Below are positions 40,693 to 49,600 of a stretch of DNA of 55,500 nucleotides, piece after piece. The DNA comes from Bacteroidetes bacterium ADurb.Bin217. Its GTDB lineage: Bacteria > Bacteroidota > Bacteroidia > Bacteroidales > UBA1715. Location of the stretch: positions 1 to 55,500 of the forward strand of contig MWCJ01000013.1 in NCBI GenBank assembly GCA_002069975.1, given 5' to 3'. Position 1 is the first letter of the stretch. Every line of letters starts with the position of its first letter. A program made the position numbers and the translations under genes. The notes below the pieces were generated by a model. The model was given only the letters and a program-made list of their open reading frames with translations, had not been told where the DNA came from and ran no database searches.

Positions 40693-40727
40693 CTCGAACC
40701 CGCGACCCTCAGCTTGGAAGGCTAAAA
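40679..40727 (-). tRNA. tRNA-Gly(TCC) 3' fragment, left attachment site
   Basis: On the minus strand this reads as the 3' part of a tRNA: anticodon loop CTTCCAA (anticodon TCC at 40716-40718), stem GCTGA, variable loop, T-arm with GGTTCGAGT, and acceptor 3' strand CTCCCGC plus discriminator T. The 5' half (acceptor strand, D-arm) is absent; AT-rich element DNA replaces it from about 40724 on. This is the expected remnant at one end of an element integrated into a tRNA 3' end, so it also marks the attachment site. The intact gene should lie at the other end, outside the window. Confidence 0.85.
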
Positions 40728-40808
40728 AATCTTATTTATATATTTTTATTGTTTTTTGTTAAATTATATGGTAATCAACAACTTATAAAAAATATTTTTT
40801 TGCAATTT

Positions 40809-40839
40809 TTTGGGTATTTATTGTTTTTTTGTATATTTG
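40809..40839 (+). promoter_or_regulatory. Integrase promoter with full Bacteroidota consensus
   Basis: TTTG at 40809-40812 and TATATTTG at 40832-40839 are separated by exactly 19 bases, matching TTTG-N19-21-TAnnTTTG. Transcription would start within a few bases of 40846, so translation from the ATG at 40848 would need a leaderless message; the ATG at 40872 is then more plausible. Confidence 0.65.
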
Positions 40840-40857
40840 TTTAAACTATGTTTAAAC
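40839..40857. repeat. Twin GTTTAAAC palindromes at the integrase start
   Basis: Two copies of the 8-bp palindrome GTTTAAAC (40839-40846 and 40850-40857) flank TAT and cover the predicted transcription start and the first ATG. The layout suits an operator, but this is inference. Confidence 0.5.
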
Positions 40858-41762
40858 CAGAATTAAAAATTATGACTCAAAACACCTCTATAAAAGTAAT
40901 CTTATATACATCAAAAACATTAAAAAATGGAGAGCATCCTATAATGTTACGTGTTATAAAAAATAGAAAATCAAAATATATTTCTGTCGGTCATTCTTGC
41001 GATTTAAGATTATGGGATATGAAAAACGAACGTCCCAAAAAATCACATCCAAATAAACGATTATTAGATATTCTTATTGAAACAAAAATTCAAGAAGCTC
41101 ATAAAAACCTTTTGAGTCTTGAAATTAATCAAGGTCACTTTTCGGTTGAATCTATCACTAAAAAAATTAGAAATGATATACCAAATAAGAATGTATATGA
41201 ATTTATTGATTCTATAGTTGAACAAAAAAGATTAGAAAGCAAATTAGGAACAAGTGGAGTTTACAAACAAACAAAAGCCATGTTAATAGCTTTTACAAAG
41301 AACAACTCTCTTCTTTTCTCTGATATTACGCCATCATTCTTACACAAATATGAAAGTTTTTTTAGAATGAAAGGAACAAAAGAAATATCTATTTCTTATT
41401 ATATGAGAACATTACGAGCGGTTTATAATAAAGCTATTACCGAAGGGTTTGGGGCAAAAGATTTATATCCGTTTAACGAATATACTATTGGAAAATTAAA
41501 TACAAGAACCGTTAAAAGAGCAATAACAAAAGAAGATATAAAAAAAATAATTGCTACCGATATTAATGAAGATTCCCGATTATTTCATTCCAAAAATTAT
41601 TTTCTATTTAGTTACTATACTATGGGTACAAATTACAACGATATATGTACTTTAAAATGGGAAAATATTAAACAAAATAGATTGAAATACATACGAGCAA
41701 AAACTAATAAACCTTATGATGTCGGATTACTTGAACCTGCAATCGAAATATTAAATTTTTAG
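40848..41762 (+). pseudogene. Tyrosine integrase, N-terminal part, interrupted by an IS
   Basis: 304 codons up to a TAG that is supplied by the first three bases of the IS. The N-terminal part has the arm-type and SAM-like core-binding domains (SIKVILYTSKTLKNGEHPIM and YEFIDSIVEQKRLESKLGTS), and the catalytic domain begins with FSYYTMGTNYNDICTLKW. Where most recombinases have the first catalytic Arg, this has Asn (GTNYND), as in many Bacteroidota integrases. The rest of the protein is at 42728-43057. Promoter position favours Met 9 (40872) as the real start. The original protein was probably about 413 residues. Confidence 0.9.
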
Positions 41763-41781
41763 AGGTCATAAGATAAATGCA

Positions 41782-41789
41782 TATATTTG
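41782..41789 (+). promoter_or_regulatory. -7 box of the IS1595 transposase promoter
   Basis: TATATTTG matches the -7 consensus and lies 23 bases before the ATG at 41813. This disfavours the earlier in-frame ATG at 41777 as start. A -33 box would fall in the left terminus or flank and is not obvious. Confidence 0.45.
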
Positions 41790-41812
41790 CACTCAATAAA
41801 ATCAATGGATGT

Positions 41813-42706
41813 ATGGAATTATTTAAAGGTCAAAACCTCATAGAGTTTGCTGAACGCTTCAATTCGGAAGAAAGTTGTTTAGAATATCTTGCTCATGTAA
41901 AATGGTCAAAAGGTTTTTTATGTGTCAAATGTGGGCATTCTGCAAGCCAAACAAGAAAGAATCATTCAAGGACTTGCAATAAATGCAGTCACACTGAATC
42001 AGCCACAGCAAATACATTGTTTCATAAAGTAAAATTTGGCGTCCGTAAGGCTTTCTTTATTTGCTTTGAAATGTCAACTACGACAAAAAGTCTTTCAGCT
42101 AGTTATGTTGCCGAGCGTTTTGGCGTTTCCGAAAATACAGCTAGATTCTTTATGCATAAGGTTCGGGAAGCTATGAAATCAAGTGAGCAGCAACCAATGG
42201 ATGGAAATGTTCATGTTGATGAATTTGTTATAGGTGGCAAAGAAGAAGGAAAAGTTGGTCGCAGTTATGAAAGTAAAAAAAAGAAAATAGTTTGTGCTGT
42301 AGAACTTACAGATGAAGGCAAAGTTAAACGAATGTATTCCATGAAGATTGACAATTATTCATCTAAAGAACTTAAAAAGCTTTTTGAAAAACATATATCA
42401 CCCAACGCAAAGGTAACAACTGATTCCTGGAAAGGTTATGCCCCATTATCAAAAGAGTATAATATTACGCAAATAAATAGTGAAAACGGCTTGAATTTCA
42501 AGGCTCTCCATACAATGATACATCAAGTTAAATCTTGGATTAGAACTACTTATTCATGGGTAAGTGAATTTAATATAAATAGATACCTTAATGAATTTTG
42601 TTATCGAATTAATCGTTCTATGATCAAAGAAGATATTTTTAACAATCTCATCAAAAGAATGGTTGCTGCCGATAAAGTTTTTCAATCCGAATTAGTATGC
42701 AGTTAA
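41813..42706 (+). CDS. IS1595-family transposase
   Basis: 297 residues from the Met at 41813 (an in-frame ATG at 41777 would add 12 residues). The N-terminal zinc ribbon has two CxxC pairs (FLCVKCGHSA and RTCNKCSHTE), followed by an HTH region (SASYVAERFGVSENTARFF). The DDE-type nuclease core includes NVHVDEFVIGGKEEGKVG and TTDSWKGYAPLSKEY, with the final part HQVKSWIRTTYSWVSEFN. Length and layout are normal, so it looks active. It lies within terminal repeats at 41760 and 42719. Confidence 0.95.
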   Translation: MELFKGQNLIEFAERFNSEESCLEYLAHVKWSKGFLCVKCGHSASQTRKNHSRTCNKCSHTESATANTLFHKVKFGVRKAFFICFEMSTTTKSLSASYVAERFGVSENTARFFMHKVREAMKSSEQQPMDGNVHVDEFVIGGKEEGKVGRSYESKKKKIVCAVELTDEGKVKRMYSMKIDNYSSKELKKLFEKHISPNAKVTTDSWKGYAPLSKEYNITQINSENGLNFKALHTMIHQVKSWIRTTYSWVSEFNINRYLNEFCYRINRSMIKEDIFNNLIKRMVAADKVFQSELVCS

Positions 42707-42709
42707 GTT

Positions 42710-43057
42710 ATGACCTCTATAAATTTTTATAAAACAAAATATTCTGATAGTAGCGGATATATCTTTCCAATTATGAATTCTTTTCACAATACACCAGAAA
42801 GGATAAAAAACAGAATTCATAAAACATTAAAACAAACAAATGATGATTTAAAAGAAATAGCAAAACTTGCAAATATTGATGTAAATTTGACAACTTATGT
42901 TGCTAGACATACGTATGCGACTGTTTTAAAGCATAGTGGAGTTTCTACTTCTATAATTAGTGAAGCTTTAGGGCATGATAGCGAAAAAACAACACAGATT
43001 TATTTAGATAGTTTTGAAAATAAGGTACTTGACGAAGCAAATAAAAATTTATTGTAA
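42710..43057 (+). pseudogene. Tyrosine integrase, C-terminal part
   Basis: The catalytic C-terminal part of the interrupted integrase. It has TYVARHTYATVLKHSGV (box II His-x-x-Arg region), SEALGHDSEKTTQIYLDSF with the His and the nucleophilic Tyr. The apparent ATG at 42710 lies in the right terminus of the IS, so the first six codons (through NF) are IS plus duplicated target, not original. Joining the first part at AATTTT to TATAAAACA restores the frame with no lost base. Expression of this half alone would give no functional recombinase. Confidence 0.9.
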
Positions 43058-43062
43058 TTATT

Positions 43063-43869
43063 ATGGAAGAAAATGAAATTCTGCTTGAATTAGATAATAT
43101 AAAAAACCATATATTGTATGAAATATCAAACCATATAATTGTAAGAGACGAATTAAATATTAATAATAATATCCTACCTAATGATTTAACATTGGTAATG
43201 CAGGATTTTTTATATTCAAAAAATGCTTGTGCGTTAATAGAAAATTCAAATTATAATTCAATTGAAGATTTCAAAAAAAGTTCATCATATAATATAGCAT
43301 ATACAAATGGATTTGTAATATTTGATATGTTTTTTGATACATGTTTAGTCAAATGTGATGTAGGATTTGATACGTTTTTTGCATATAAACTAAAACAAAC
43401 TGATTTATTTCAAGTTGACAATTTTCTAACTTTTCAATTTTCTAAAAATTTTAATTGTGATTTTAAAGAGTATAGTAGATTTTTAACACTTCTTATTAGA
43501 AAATTCTCAAAAACTGTTTTATTTGAGGAGGTTGTAATAACAATTAAAGAATGGATTTCGACAAATTCTACCCAACATTGTCAAAATACAATGCTAGCTT
43601 CAAATATAAATTGGACTGGAGACAAGGTCGATTTCATAAAATTAATGTATGCTCTCTTTCATGCTAAATTAATAAACAAAGGTGAAGGAAAAATTACCCA
43701 AATAGTTTCAGAAGCATCACAATATTTTAATATAAAGTATAATCCCAAAGGGTCTGATTTATCTGTTTCATTATTTAATGCAGACGAAAACGGATATGAC
43801 AAATCAACCTTTATAAAAGACATTGAATCAGGATTTAACACCTACTTAAACACAAGAAATAAAGACTAA
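43063..43869 (+). CDS. RteC-like protein of the mobile element
   Basis: 268 residues. The C-terminal 110 residues resemble RteC, the regulator that controls excision and transfer in CTnDOT-type Bacteroides elements: ASNINWTGDKVDFIKLMYAL, the helix FHAKLINKGEGKITQIVSE, and the DKSTFIKDIESGF segment. The N-terminal half is helical with no domain I can name. It starts 5 bp after the integrase remnant and probably was co-transcribed with it. A regulatory role is inferred from family and position. The stop codon lies in the arm of the palindrome at 43865. Confidence 0.8.
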   Translation: MEENEILLELDNIKNHILYEISNHIIVRDELNINNNILPNDLTLVMQDFLYSKNACALIENSNYNSIEDFKKSSSYNIAYTNGFVIFDMFFDTCLVKCDVGFDTFFAYKLKQTDLFQVDNFLTFQFSKNFNCDFKEYSRFLTLLIRKFSKTVLFEEVVITIKEWISTNSTQHCQNTMLASNINWTGDKVDFIKLMYALFHAKLINKGEGKITQIVSEASQYFNIKYNPKGSDLSVSLFNADENGYDKSTFIKDIESGFNTYLNTRNKD

Positions 43870-43889
43870 GTCTTAGGCTAAGACTTAGT
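43865..43889. other. Perfect 11-bp palindrome at the end of the RteC-like gene
   Basis: ACTAAGTCTTA (43865-43875) and TAAGACTTAGT (43879-43889) pair around GGC. The stop codon of the RteC-like gene (43867-43869) is inside the left arm. There is no T run after it, so it is either a hairpin for message stability or a protein-binding site; it is not a classic terminator. Confidence 0.6.
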
Positions 43890-43917
43890 GTATTATACTC
43901 AAAATCATTTTGTTACG

Positions 43918-43964
43918 ATTTTTATCGATTCTAATTTTGTCGAAGATTATTAACCGATAAAAAT
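43918..43964. promoter_or_regulatory. 10-bp inverted repeat upstream of the HTH gene
   Basis: ATTTTTATCG (43918-43927) and CGATAAAAAT (43955-43964) form a perfect inverted repeat with a 27-bp spacer, ending 8 bp before the ATG at 43973. The position fits an operator for the HTH protein it precedes; this is inference. Confidence 0.45.
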
Positions 43965-43972
43965 TAAAATCG

Positions 43973-44326
43973 ATGACAAAAACTAACATTCAACAACAAG
44001 ACCGTCCGTTATATTCATTAACAATTAGTGAATACATTGAATTAAACAGACAAATATTACTCGATGCAAAAGAATCAAGTAATACTTCAGCAGAAAACAC
44101 TTCTGACGAAATCCTCACAATTGAACAAGCATCTCAACTGCTTAAATTAGCGAAACCTACAATTTATGGTTTAACATGCCGTAACGAAATTCCATTTATT
44201 AAAAAAGCTAAAAAGCTTTACTTCCACAAATCCGAATTATTGGATTGGTTACAAGAAGGTCGTCAAAAAACAAATGATGAAATTCGTGAAGAAGTAAAAG
44301 CTACTGGTACATTTTCGTTAAAATAA
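43973..44326 (+). CDS. HTH (excisionase/MerR-type) DNA-binding protein
   Basis: 117 residues. The central domain ILTIEQASQLLKLAKPTIYG, followed by EIPFIKKAKKLYFHKSELLDWL, is the winged helix-turn-helix found in excisionases and in small DNA-binding proteins of Bacteroidota conjugative elements (HTH_17 type). The N- and C-terminal tails are polar. It is likely a recombination directionality or transcription factor of the element. It starts a run with the next two genes at gaps of 7 and 9 bp. Confidence 0.85.
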   Translation: MTKTNIQQQDRPLYSLTISEYIELNRQILLDAKESSNTSAENTSDEILTIEQASQLLKLAKPTIYGLTCRNEIPFIKKAKKLYFHKSELLDWLQEGRQKTNDEIREEVKATGTFSLK

Positions 44327-44333
44327 TGCTGAA

Positions 44334-44639
44334 ATGGTACAAGTTAAAGCTGATGCCTTAATTGCTTTCGGTTCAGTAATCGAACAATTACAAAAAGATT
44401 TAGAGCGTTATGCTCAATTTCCTCAAGCAAAACCTGCATATATACAAAAGCAAAATGCGGTAATTACACAATTGTGTAATATTTTCAATTACTTCAACTC
44501 ATTTGAATACTTAATTCATTGGTATAATATTGAAAATGCAATACAGAAAATTGAGCAAACATCAAATCATCATTCGGGTTACTATATAACATTAGTAACA
44601 AATCCGAATGGAAATAATCAATTCTGTCAAATCAAATAA
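44334..44639 (+). CDS. Small hypothetical protein of the mobile element
   Basis: 101 residues, mostly helical, with a hydrophobic-aromatic middle section (LCNIFNYFNSFEYLIHWYN). No known domain is recognised, and no signal peptide or membrane span is clear. It is encoded tightly between the HTH gene and the RepA-like ATPase gene, so it belongs to the same transcript. It may be a partner of one of them, but nothing in the sequence says so. Confidence 0.65.
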   Translation: MVQVKADALIAFGSVIEQLQKDLERYAQFPQAKPAYIQKQNAVITQLCNIFNYFNSFEYLIHWYNIENAIQKIEQTSNHHSGYYITLVTNPNGNNQFCQIK

Positions 44640-44648
44640 TTTGAAGCT

Positions 44649-45707
44649 ATGCTAACACATAATCCTATTGAAAAATTTGATTCTAATAAAATTCAAACCG
44701 AATTTGAAAAACCGAAAGAATTTAATTTATCAAAAACACCTTTATTACGAACTGCTAATACTAGACTAGAAGAGGCAACTAAACAACCAAAGATTAAAAA
44801 AATTATGGGAGAAGTATGGCAATATAATGAACTACACATTCATTTTGCAGATACTGGAGTTGGTAAAAGTATTTTTGCTATGGCACTTGCGAACGCAATA
44901 AGTAAAGGCGAAAATTTCATGCACTTTGAAAATGAAAATCCTCCGTTACCCGTTTTATACTATGACTTTGAACTTTCTGATATTCAATTATTAAAAAGAT
45001 ACTCAAATGACAATGGAAATATTTATCAGTTTAGTCCATTATTATATATAGATAACATTGATTTTGCAGAACTTATATCTTCAAATCCCAATGCAAAATT
45101 TATTGATTTACTCTTTTCAAAAATTAGAGCAGATATTAAAGAAACAGATGCAAAGGTTATTGTAATTGACAATTCTACATATTTAAATACTCAAAGCACA
45201 CAAGATACTCAAATTGCTCTCGAAGTAATGCGAGAACTCAATAATCTAAAAAAAGAATTCGGAATTTCAATCTTAGTATTATCGCATACACCTAAACGAA
45301 ATATATCTACCCCAATAAGTTTAAATGATTTAGCAGGAAGTAAGCATTTAAGCAACTTTGCCGATAGTGTTTCTTCTATTGGTAGATGTGCTCACGACAA
45401 AAACATTCGCTATTTCAAACAAGTTAAACCTAGTAGAAGTGGCGAATTAATTTACGATACCGAAAATGTAATAACCTGCAAAATTGTTAAAAATGATACT
45501 TTTTTAACTTTTGAGTTCATTGATTTTACAAATGAATATGAGCATTTAAAACAACCAAGCGAAAATGAACGAGTTGAACGAAAAAGGGAGCAAACTGAAT
45601 TAGCTAAAAAATTAAAATCAGAAGGTAAATCTTACAAACAAATATCCCTTGAGTTATTTGGAAAAGAAACAAGTAAAAGTAGTGTACATGAATTACTCAG
45701 AAAATAA
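44649..45707 (+). CDS. RepA/RecA-fold ATPase of the mobile element
   Basis: 352 residues with a RecA-like ATPase domain (AAA_25 / RepA type). Walker A is ADTGVGKSIFAMALAN (about residues 74-89), Walker B is AKVIVIDNSTYL, and the following strand ILVLSHTPKR resembles that of hexameric helicases. The C-terminal 40 residues form a possible helix-turn-helix (LKSEGKSYKQISLELFGK). Proteins like this are replication helicases or partners of mobilisable elements and plasmids. The stop is followed 10 bp later by the symmetric CGTTCA array. Confidence 0.82.
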   Translation: MLTHNPIEKFDSNKIQTEFEKPKEFNLSKTPLLRTANTRLEEATKQPKIKKIMGEVWQYNELHIHFADTGVGKSIFAMALANAISKGENFMHFENENPPLPVLYYDFELSDIQLLKRYSNDNGNIYQFSPLLYIDNIDFAELISSNPNAKFIDLLFSKIRADIKETDAKVIVIDNSTYLNTQSTQDTQIALEVMRELNNLKKEFGISILVLSHTPKRNISTPISLNDLAGSKHLSNFADSVSSIGRCAHDKNIRYFKQVKPSRSGELIYDTENVITCKIVKNDTFLTFEFIDFTNEYEHLKQPSENERVERKREQTELAKKLKSEGKSYKQISLELFGKETSKSSVHELLRK

Positions 45708-45717
45708 TTAATCAAAT

Positions 45718-45778
45718 CGTTCAGACCGTTCAGCCGTTCATAAAATATATTTTTCTGAACGCTTGAACGACTTGAACG
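45718..45778. repeat. Six-copy symmetric CGTTCA array
   Basis: Three CGTTCA copies at 45718, 45727 and 45735 are followed by a 15-bp AT-rich centre (containing AAAATATATTTT). Three inverted copies TGAACG follow at 45756, 45764 and 45773. Gaps between copies are 3 and 2 bases on the left and, as a mirror image, 2 and 3 bases on the right. The arms can fold into a hairpin or bind six protein monomers in two-fold symmetry. The location between a RepA-like ATPase and an HTH protein suits an operator or a replication origin. Confidence 0.8.
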
Positions 45779-45793
45779 CTAAATTTAAAAATC

Positions 45794-46576
45794 ATGAATG
45801 AACAAAATCTAACACATCAAATTATGCAATTGCACTCACAAGGAATGAGTATTCGAAAAATTGCAAAACAATTAGGAGTTTCAAAATCTGCTGTCCACAG
45901 AACTGTCTCAGAAATTGGGACAGAAGTTCGGGACACACCTGTCCCCTTGTCCCAACAAGCATGTCCCACAGGTGTACCAATAGAAAAACAAACAGTTTTA
46001 CCAGTAAATAACAACAATTTTAACTATAAAAATTCAAAAAACATGGAAAATTATGATTACCAAAGCATGAAAGAAATCGAAATTCGAAGACTAGAATTAG
46101 AACACGAAATTCAAATGAAAAAACTGGAAATGCAAGAGGAAGAATTAAGTCTTCGTAGTAGAGAATTGAATTTAAAATCAAAACAAGCAAATTCTGAATC
46201 TGTAAAACAAGAACAAGAGTTTCGAGTTTTAAACTGGGAACTAACCGAAATTTTTGCCGAAGAATTAGAACTTGTCGATTCAAAAGGCAATATTGAAATT
46301 TCATTAGAAGATGGTGAAGAAAAAATTGAAGTTTTAAAGGAATTGCGAAAAAAGATTCAAAAATTTTGTGCGGTTTATAAAGTATCAATCGAAACGTTTC
46401 GGCTTTTTAAATATTTGCAAAAAATTATTATGCTTGTATCCAAAGAACTTGATTCAGTTTACGAAGACGACAGATATGATGAAGACGATGAAGACACAAC
46501 ATGGTCGTTAGATTATCGTTTGGATTTTAACGAAAGGCAAACGATTAAACGTTTAATAGAAGAAGAAAATGACTAA
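45794..46576 (+). CDS. HTH and coiled-coil protein of the mobile element
   Basis: 260 residues. The N-terminus has a resolvase-type helix-turn-helix (LHSQGMSIRKIAKQLGVS followed by KSAVHRTV, about residues 12-38). A low-complexity linker encoded by GGGAC/GTCCC-rich DNA comes next, then a strongly charged coiled coil (about 90-150) and an acidic C-terminal domain. No family is recognised. It probably binds DNA, perhaps the CGTTCA array 15 bp upstream. A bidirectional-looking hairpin terminator follows at 46583. Confidence 0.7.
   Translation: MNEQNLTHQIMQLHSQGMSIRKIAKQLGVSKSAVHRTVSEIGTEVRDTPVPLSQQACPTGVPIEKQTVLPVNNNNFNYKNSKNMENYDYQSMKEIEIRRLELEHEIQMKKLEMQEEELSLRSRELNLKSKQANSESVKQEQEFRVLNWELTEIFAEELELVDSKGNIEISLEDGEEKIEVLKELRKKIQKFCAVYKVSIETFRLFKYLQKIIMLVSKELDSVYEDDRYDEDDEDTTWSLDYRLDFNERQTIKRLIEEEND
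45916..45975. repeat. GGGAC/GTCCC repeat cluster inside the HTH gene
   Basis: GGGAC occurs at 45917 and 45930, GTCCC at 45941, 45949 and 45963. An 8-bp inverted pair ACACCTGT (45935-45942) and ACAGGTGT (45968-45975) encloses part of it. The stretch is much richer in G and C than its surroundings and encodes the linker after the helix-turn-helix. Confidence 0.5.
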
Positions 46577-46582
46577 TAATTG

Positions 46583-46614
46583 AACCACTCTTGAGTAATC
46601 GGGAGTGGTTTTTA
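46583..46614 (+). terminator. Terminator between the HTH gene and hsdR
   Basis: Arms AACCACTC (46583-46590) and GAGTGGTT (46603-46610) with a T-rich tail form a terminator for the plus-strand gene. The convergent hsdR stop codon (46612-46614) abuts it. Confidence 0.82.
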
Positions 46615-49600
46615 TTTCACATTATATTTCTTGAAATTTTCCGCTTGTTCAAAAATCTCAACATAAACCTCGTCTCGTTCCACTGGTGGATAATCAAATT
46701 CGTCTAATAGTAGAATTAAACCAACTTTTAATGCTGATTTTATATCGTCACGTTTATTCCAATCGGGAAATTTAGCTTGTCCGTCAACAAGATTCTTAAC
46801 TGCTTTGGCAAGCTCAATCATTTTTTCTTCGGGATATTTAAAATCATACTTAACACATAATTCCATTAAAATATCATAAAAGGCTTTTTCTTCAAAATCA
46901 ATTCCTAATTCATCGCCTGCATTAAATTCTTTTTTTGCCTCCCAAATCAATCGTGTAAGTTCTTCGGCAATTTCTTCATACACTTCACTACGAAGTATGT
47001 CATTTTCATCACGCTGATTATATCGTTCAACTAATGATTGCATTTTCTTGGTAAAATCAATTCCTTTTACTCGGTTTACCTTTTTAATTTCTTGAATAAC
47101 TTTTGCTAAAAGTTGTTGCAACAGTTTAATCTTAGTATTTGGTAATTTAATTTTTTCAATTTTAGCTAAATAATCTTCGTCAAAAATATCTTGTTCTGAT
47201 TGTTGCTCATCGCCTAATTTAAAAAGTTCTTCAACGCCATCACTCTGAAGAGCTTCTTTTATCATTTCTCTTACACGAGCATTCATTTGGGCAGTATCGG
47301 GAGCATCACCTTTGGTTAGCTTAAATACTATTGAACGAACAGCTAAATAAAAGTGAGTATAATCTCTTTCAACTTGTGTTAATTGTTCGCTTCCTGCACA
47401 AATATCATAGGCAGCTTTTAAGCGTTTTACCAATCCCATAAAACGAGTTTCGAGTTCTTTGGTTTTTTGCACAAATTCAGCAGCATTGTTTAATGTATGT
47501 AATTGCTGAAGATTGCTTCCGTTAAAATATTTAGAGCTATCAAACGTGTGAAATATTTTTGATAATAAATCTAAATGATTTCTTACAATAATTAATGATT
47601 CTGCAATATCTTCAAAATTATTTTCATCGCCTTTATTGTATTTAGCAAGTGCTAAATTCATTTGTTTCTTTATACCAATATAATCGACTACCAATCCCTT
47701 GTTTTTGCCTTCGAATTTTCGATTTACACGCGAAATTGTTTGAATTAAATTATGTTGCTGAATAGGTTTATCTATATATATTGAATCTAAAAATGGCACA
47801 TCAAACCCTGTAAGCCACATATCTACAACAATTGCAATTTTAAAATTTGATTTTTCATTTTTAAACTGCCTATCGAGTTCTTTGCGAAATTCTTTTGTGC
47901 CTAATGCATCGTATAATTCTTTTGGATCGTCTTGTCCACGTGTCATTATCATTTTAATCCGCTCAATTGGTTTTAATTCTCGTTTATCTTTATCGGATAG
48001 TTCAACATTTGAATCGGATTCTTTTATTTCATTCCAATCGGGACGAAGTGTTATAATATTTTTATATAATTCATACGCTATTTCGCGAGTACTACAAACA
48101 AACAAGGCTTTGCCTTTTACAGTTGCTCCTTCAGAAATTCTGTTTTCATAATGAGTAACAAAATCTTGTGCTATTGTTTGCAATCGTTTTGGGTCTCCTA
48201 AAATGGTATTCATTTTAGCAGTTTCTTCTTTACTTTGCTCTATTTGATATTCGTTTGCTCCTGCTTCTGCGACTTCTTGATAATATTTTTCAATTTTTTC
48301 TAATTCAGTATTATTCAGTGCAACTTTTGCCGCTCTACCTTCATATACAATTCGTACAGTAATTTCATCTTGTACCGATTCTGTCATAGTATAGGCATCT
48401 ACAACTTTACCAAACACATCGAGCGTTGCATCAATTGGTGTTCCTGTAAATCCAACAAATGTAGCATTAGGAAGAGAATCGTGTAAATATTTTGCAAAAC
48501 CGTATGTTTTTTTTACACCTTTTTCGGTTACTTGTATTTTTTGGTCAAGATTTACTTGGCTTCGGTGTGCTTCGTCCGAGATACATATAACATTTGTGCG
48601 TTCGGTTAATAATTCGGTATCTTCGGTAAATTTATGTATGGTTGTTAAAAACACCCCACCACTTTGTCGTCCTTGAATTAGCTCTCTAAGATTTGCTCTA
48701 CTTTCTACACTTACAATGGTATTGTCGCCTATAAATCTTTTTGCATTGGTAAATTGCCCCGATAATTGGTCATCTAAATCGGTGCGGTCTGTAATTAATA
48801 CAATGGTAGGACTTTCAAAATGTTCGCTTTTCATTAAAAGTCTTGTAAGATAAAGCATTGTAAAACTCTTTCCACAACCAGTTGCACCAAAATATGTTCC
48901 GCCTTTACCATCGCCATGTGGTTTTTGTGCCTTTTTAATATGTTCGAACAAACAACGAGCTGCATAATATTGTGGGTAGCGACAAACTATTTTTTCGTTT
49001 TTCTTAGAACTATCGGGTATGTAAATAAAATTTCGGATAATATCTCGCAAACGGTCTTTATGCAACATGCCTTGAATTAAGGTAAACATGCTGTCAATTC
49101 CGTCAACATCTTTGGTTAAGCCTGAAATTCTACGCCAACCGTAGTAAAAATCATATGGAGCAAAGAATGAACCTGCTTTATTGTTTACGCCATCGCTTAT
49201 AACACAAAATACATTATACACAAAAAGTTCGGGAATATCTCTCTTGTAACGAACCGTTAATTGTTCGAATGCATTAAAAATGGTTGCTTCTTCTCGAATA
49301 GCACTTTTAAATTCAAAAACAACTAAAGGCAAGCCATTTATGTATAAAATCCCATCGGGAATTCGTTTTTCTGAACCAATAATTTCTAACTGATTTACAA
49401 AGCGATATATATTATTATCTTTTCCATACAATTGAGTAGAATCATTACATGCTTTATATTCTAATAATTGTTCTTTAGGTGGCATTTTTTGATTACCAAG
49501 TCCGCTGTAATCGAGTAGTTGTATATATAAATCTTTATTGTTTCTATCTTCTCGTTTTAGAATAAAACCATCGGAAAGCATTTGCATAAATGTTTTGTTG

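Larger units (their letters stand above)
41760..42719 (+). mobile_element. IS1595-family insertion sequence (960 bp)
   Basis: Terminal inverted repeats TAGAGGTCATAA (from 41760) and, inward from 42719 on the other strand, the same 12 bases. Both sides are flanked by the 8-bp direct duplication TAAATTTT (41752-41759 and 42720-42727), the duplication length known for IS1595 elements. It carries one transposase and interrupts the integrase. The intact ends and perfect duplication indicate a recent insertion. Confidence 0.93.
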
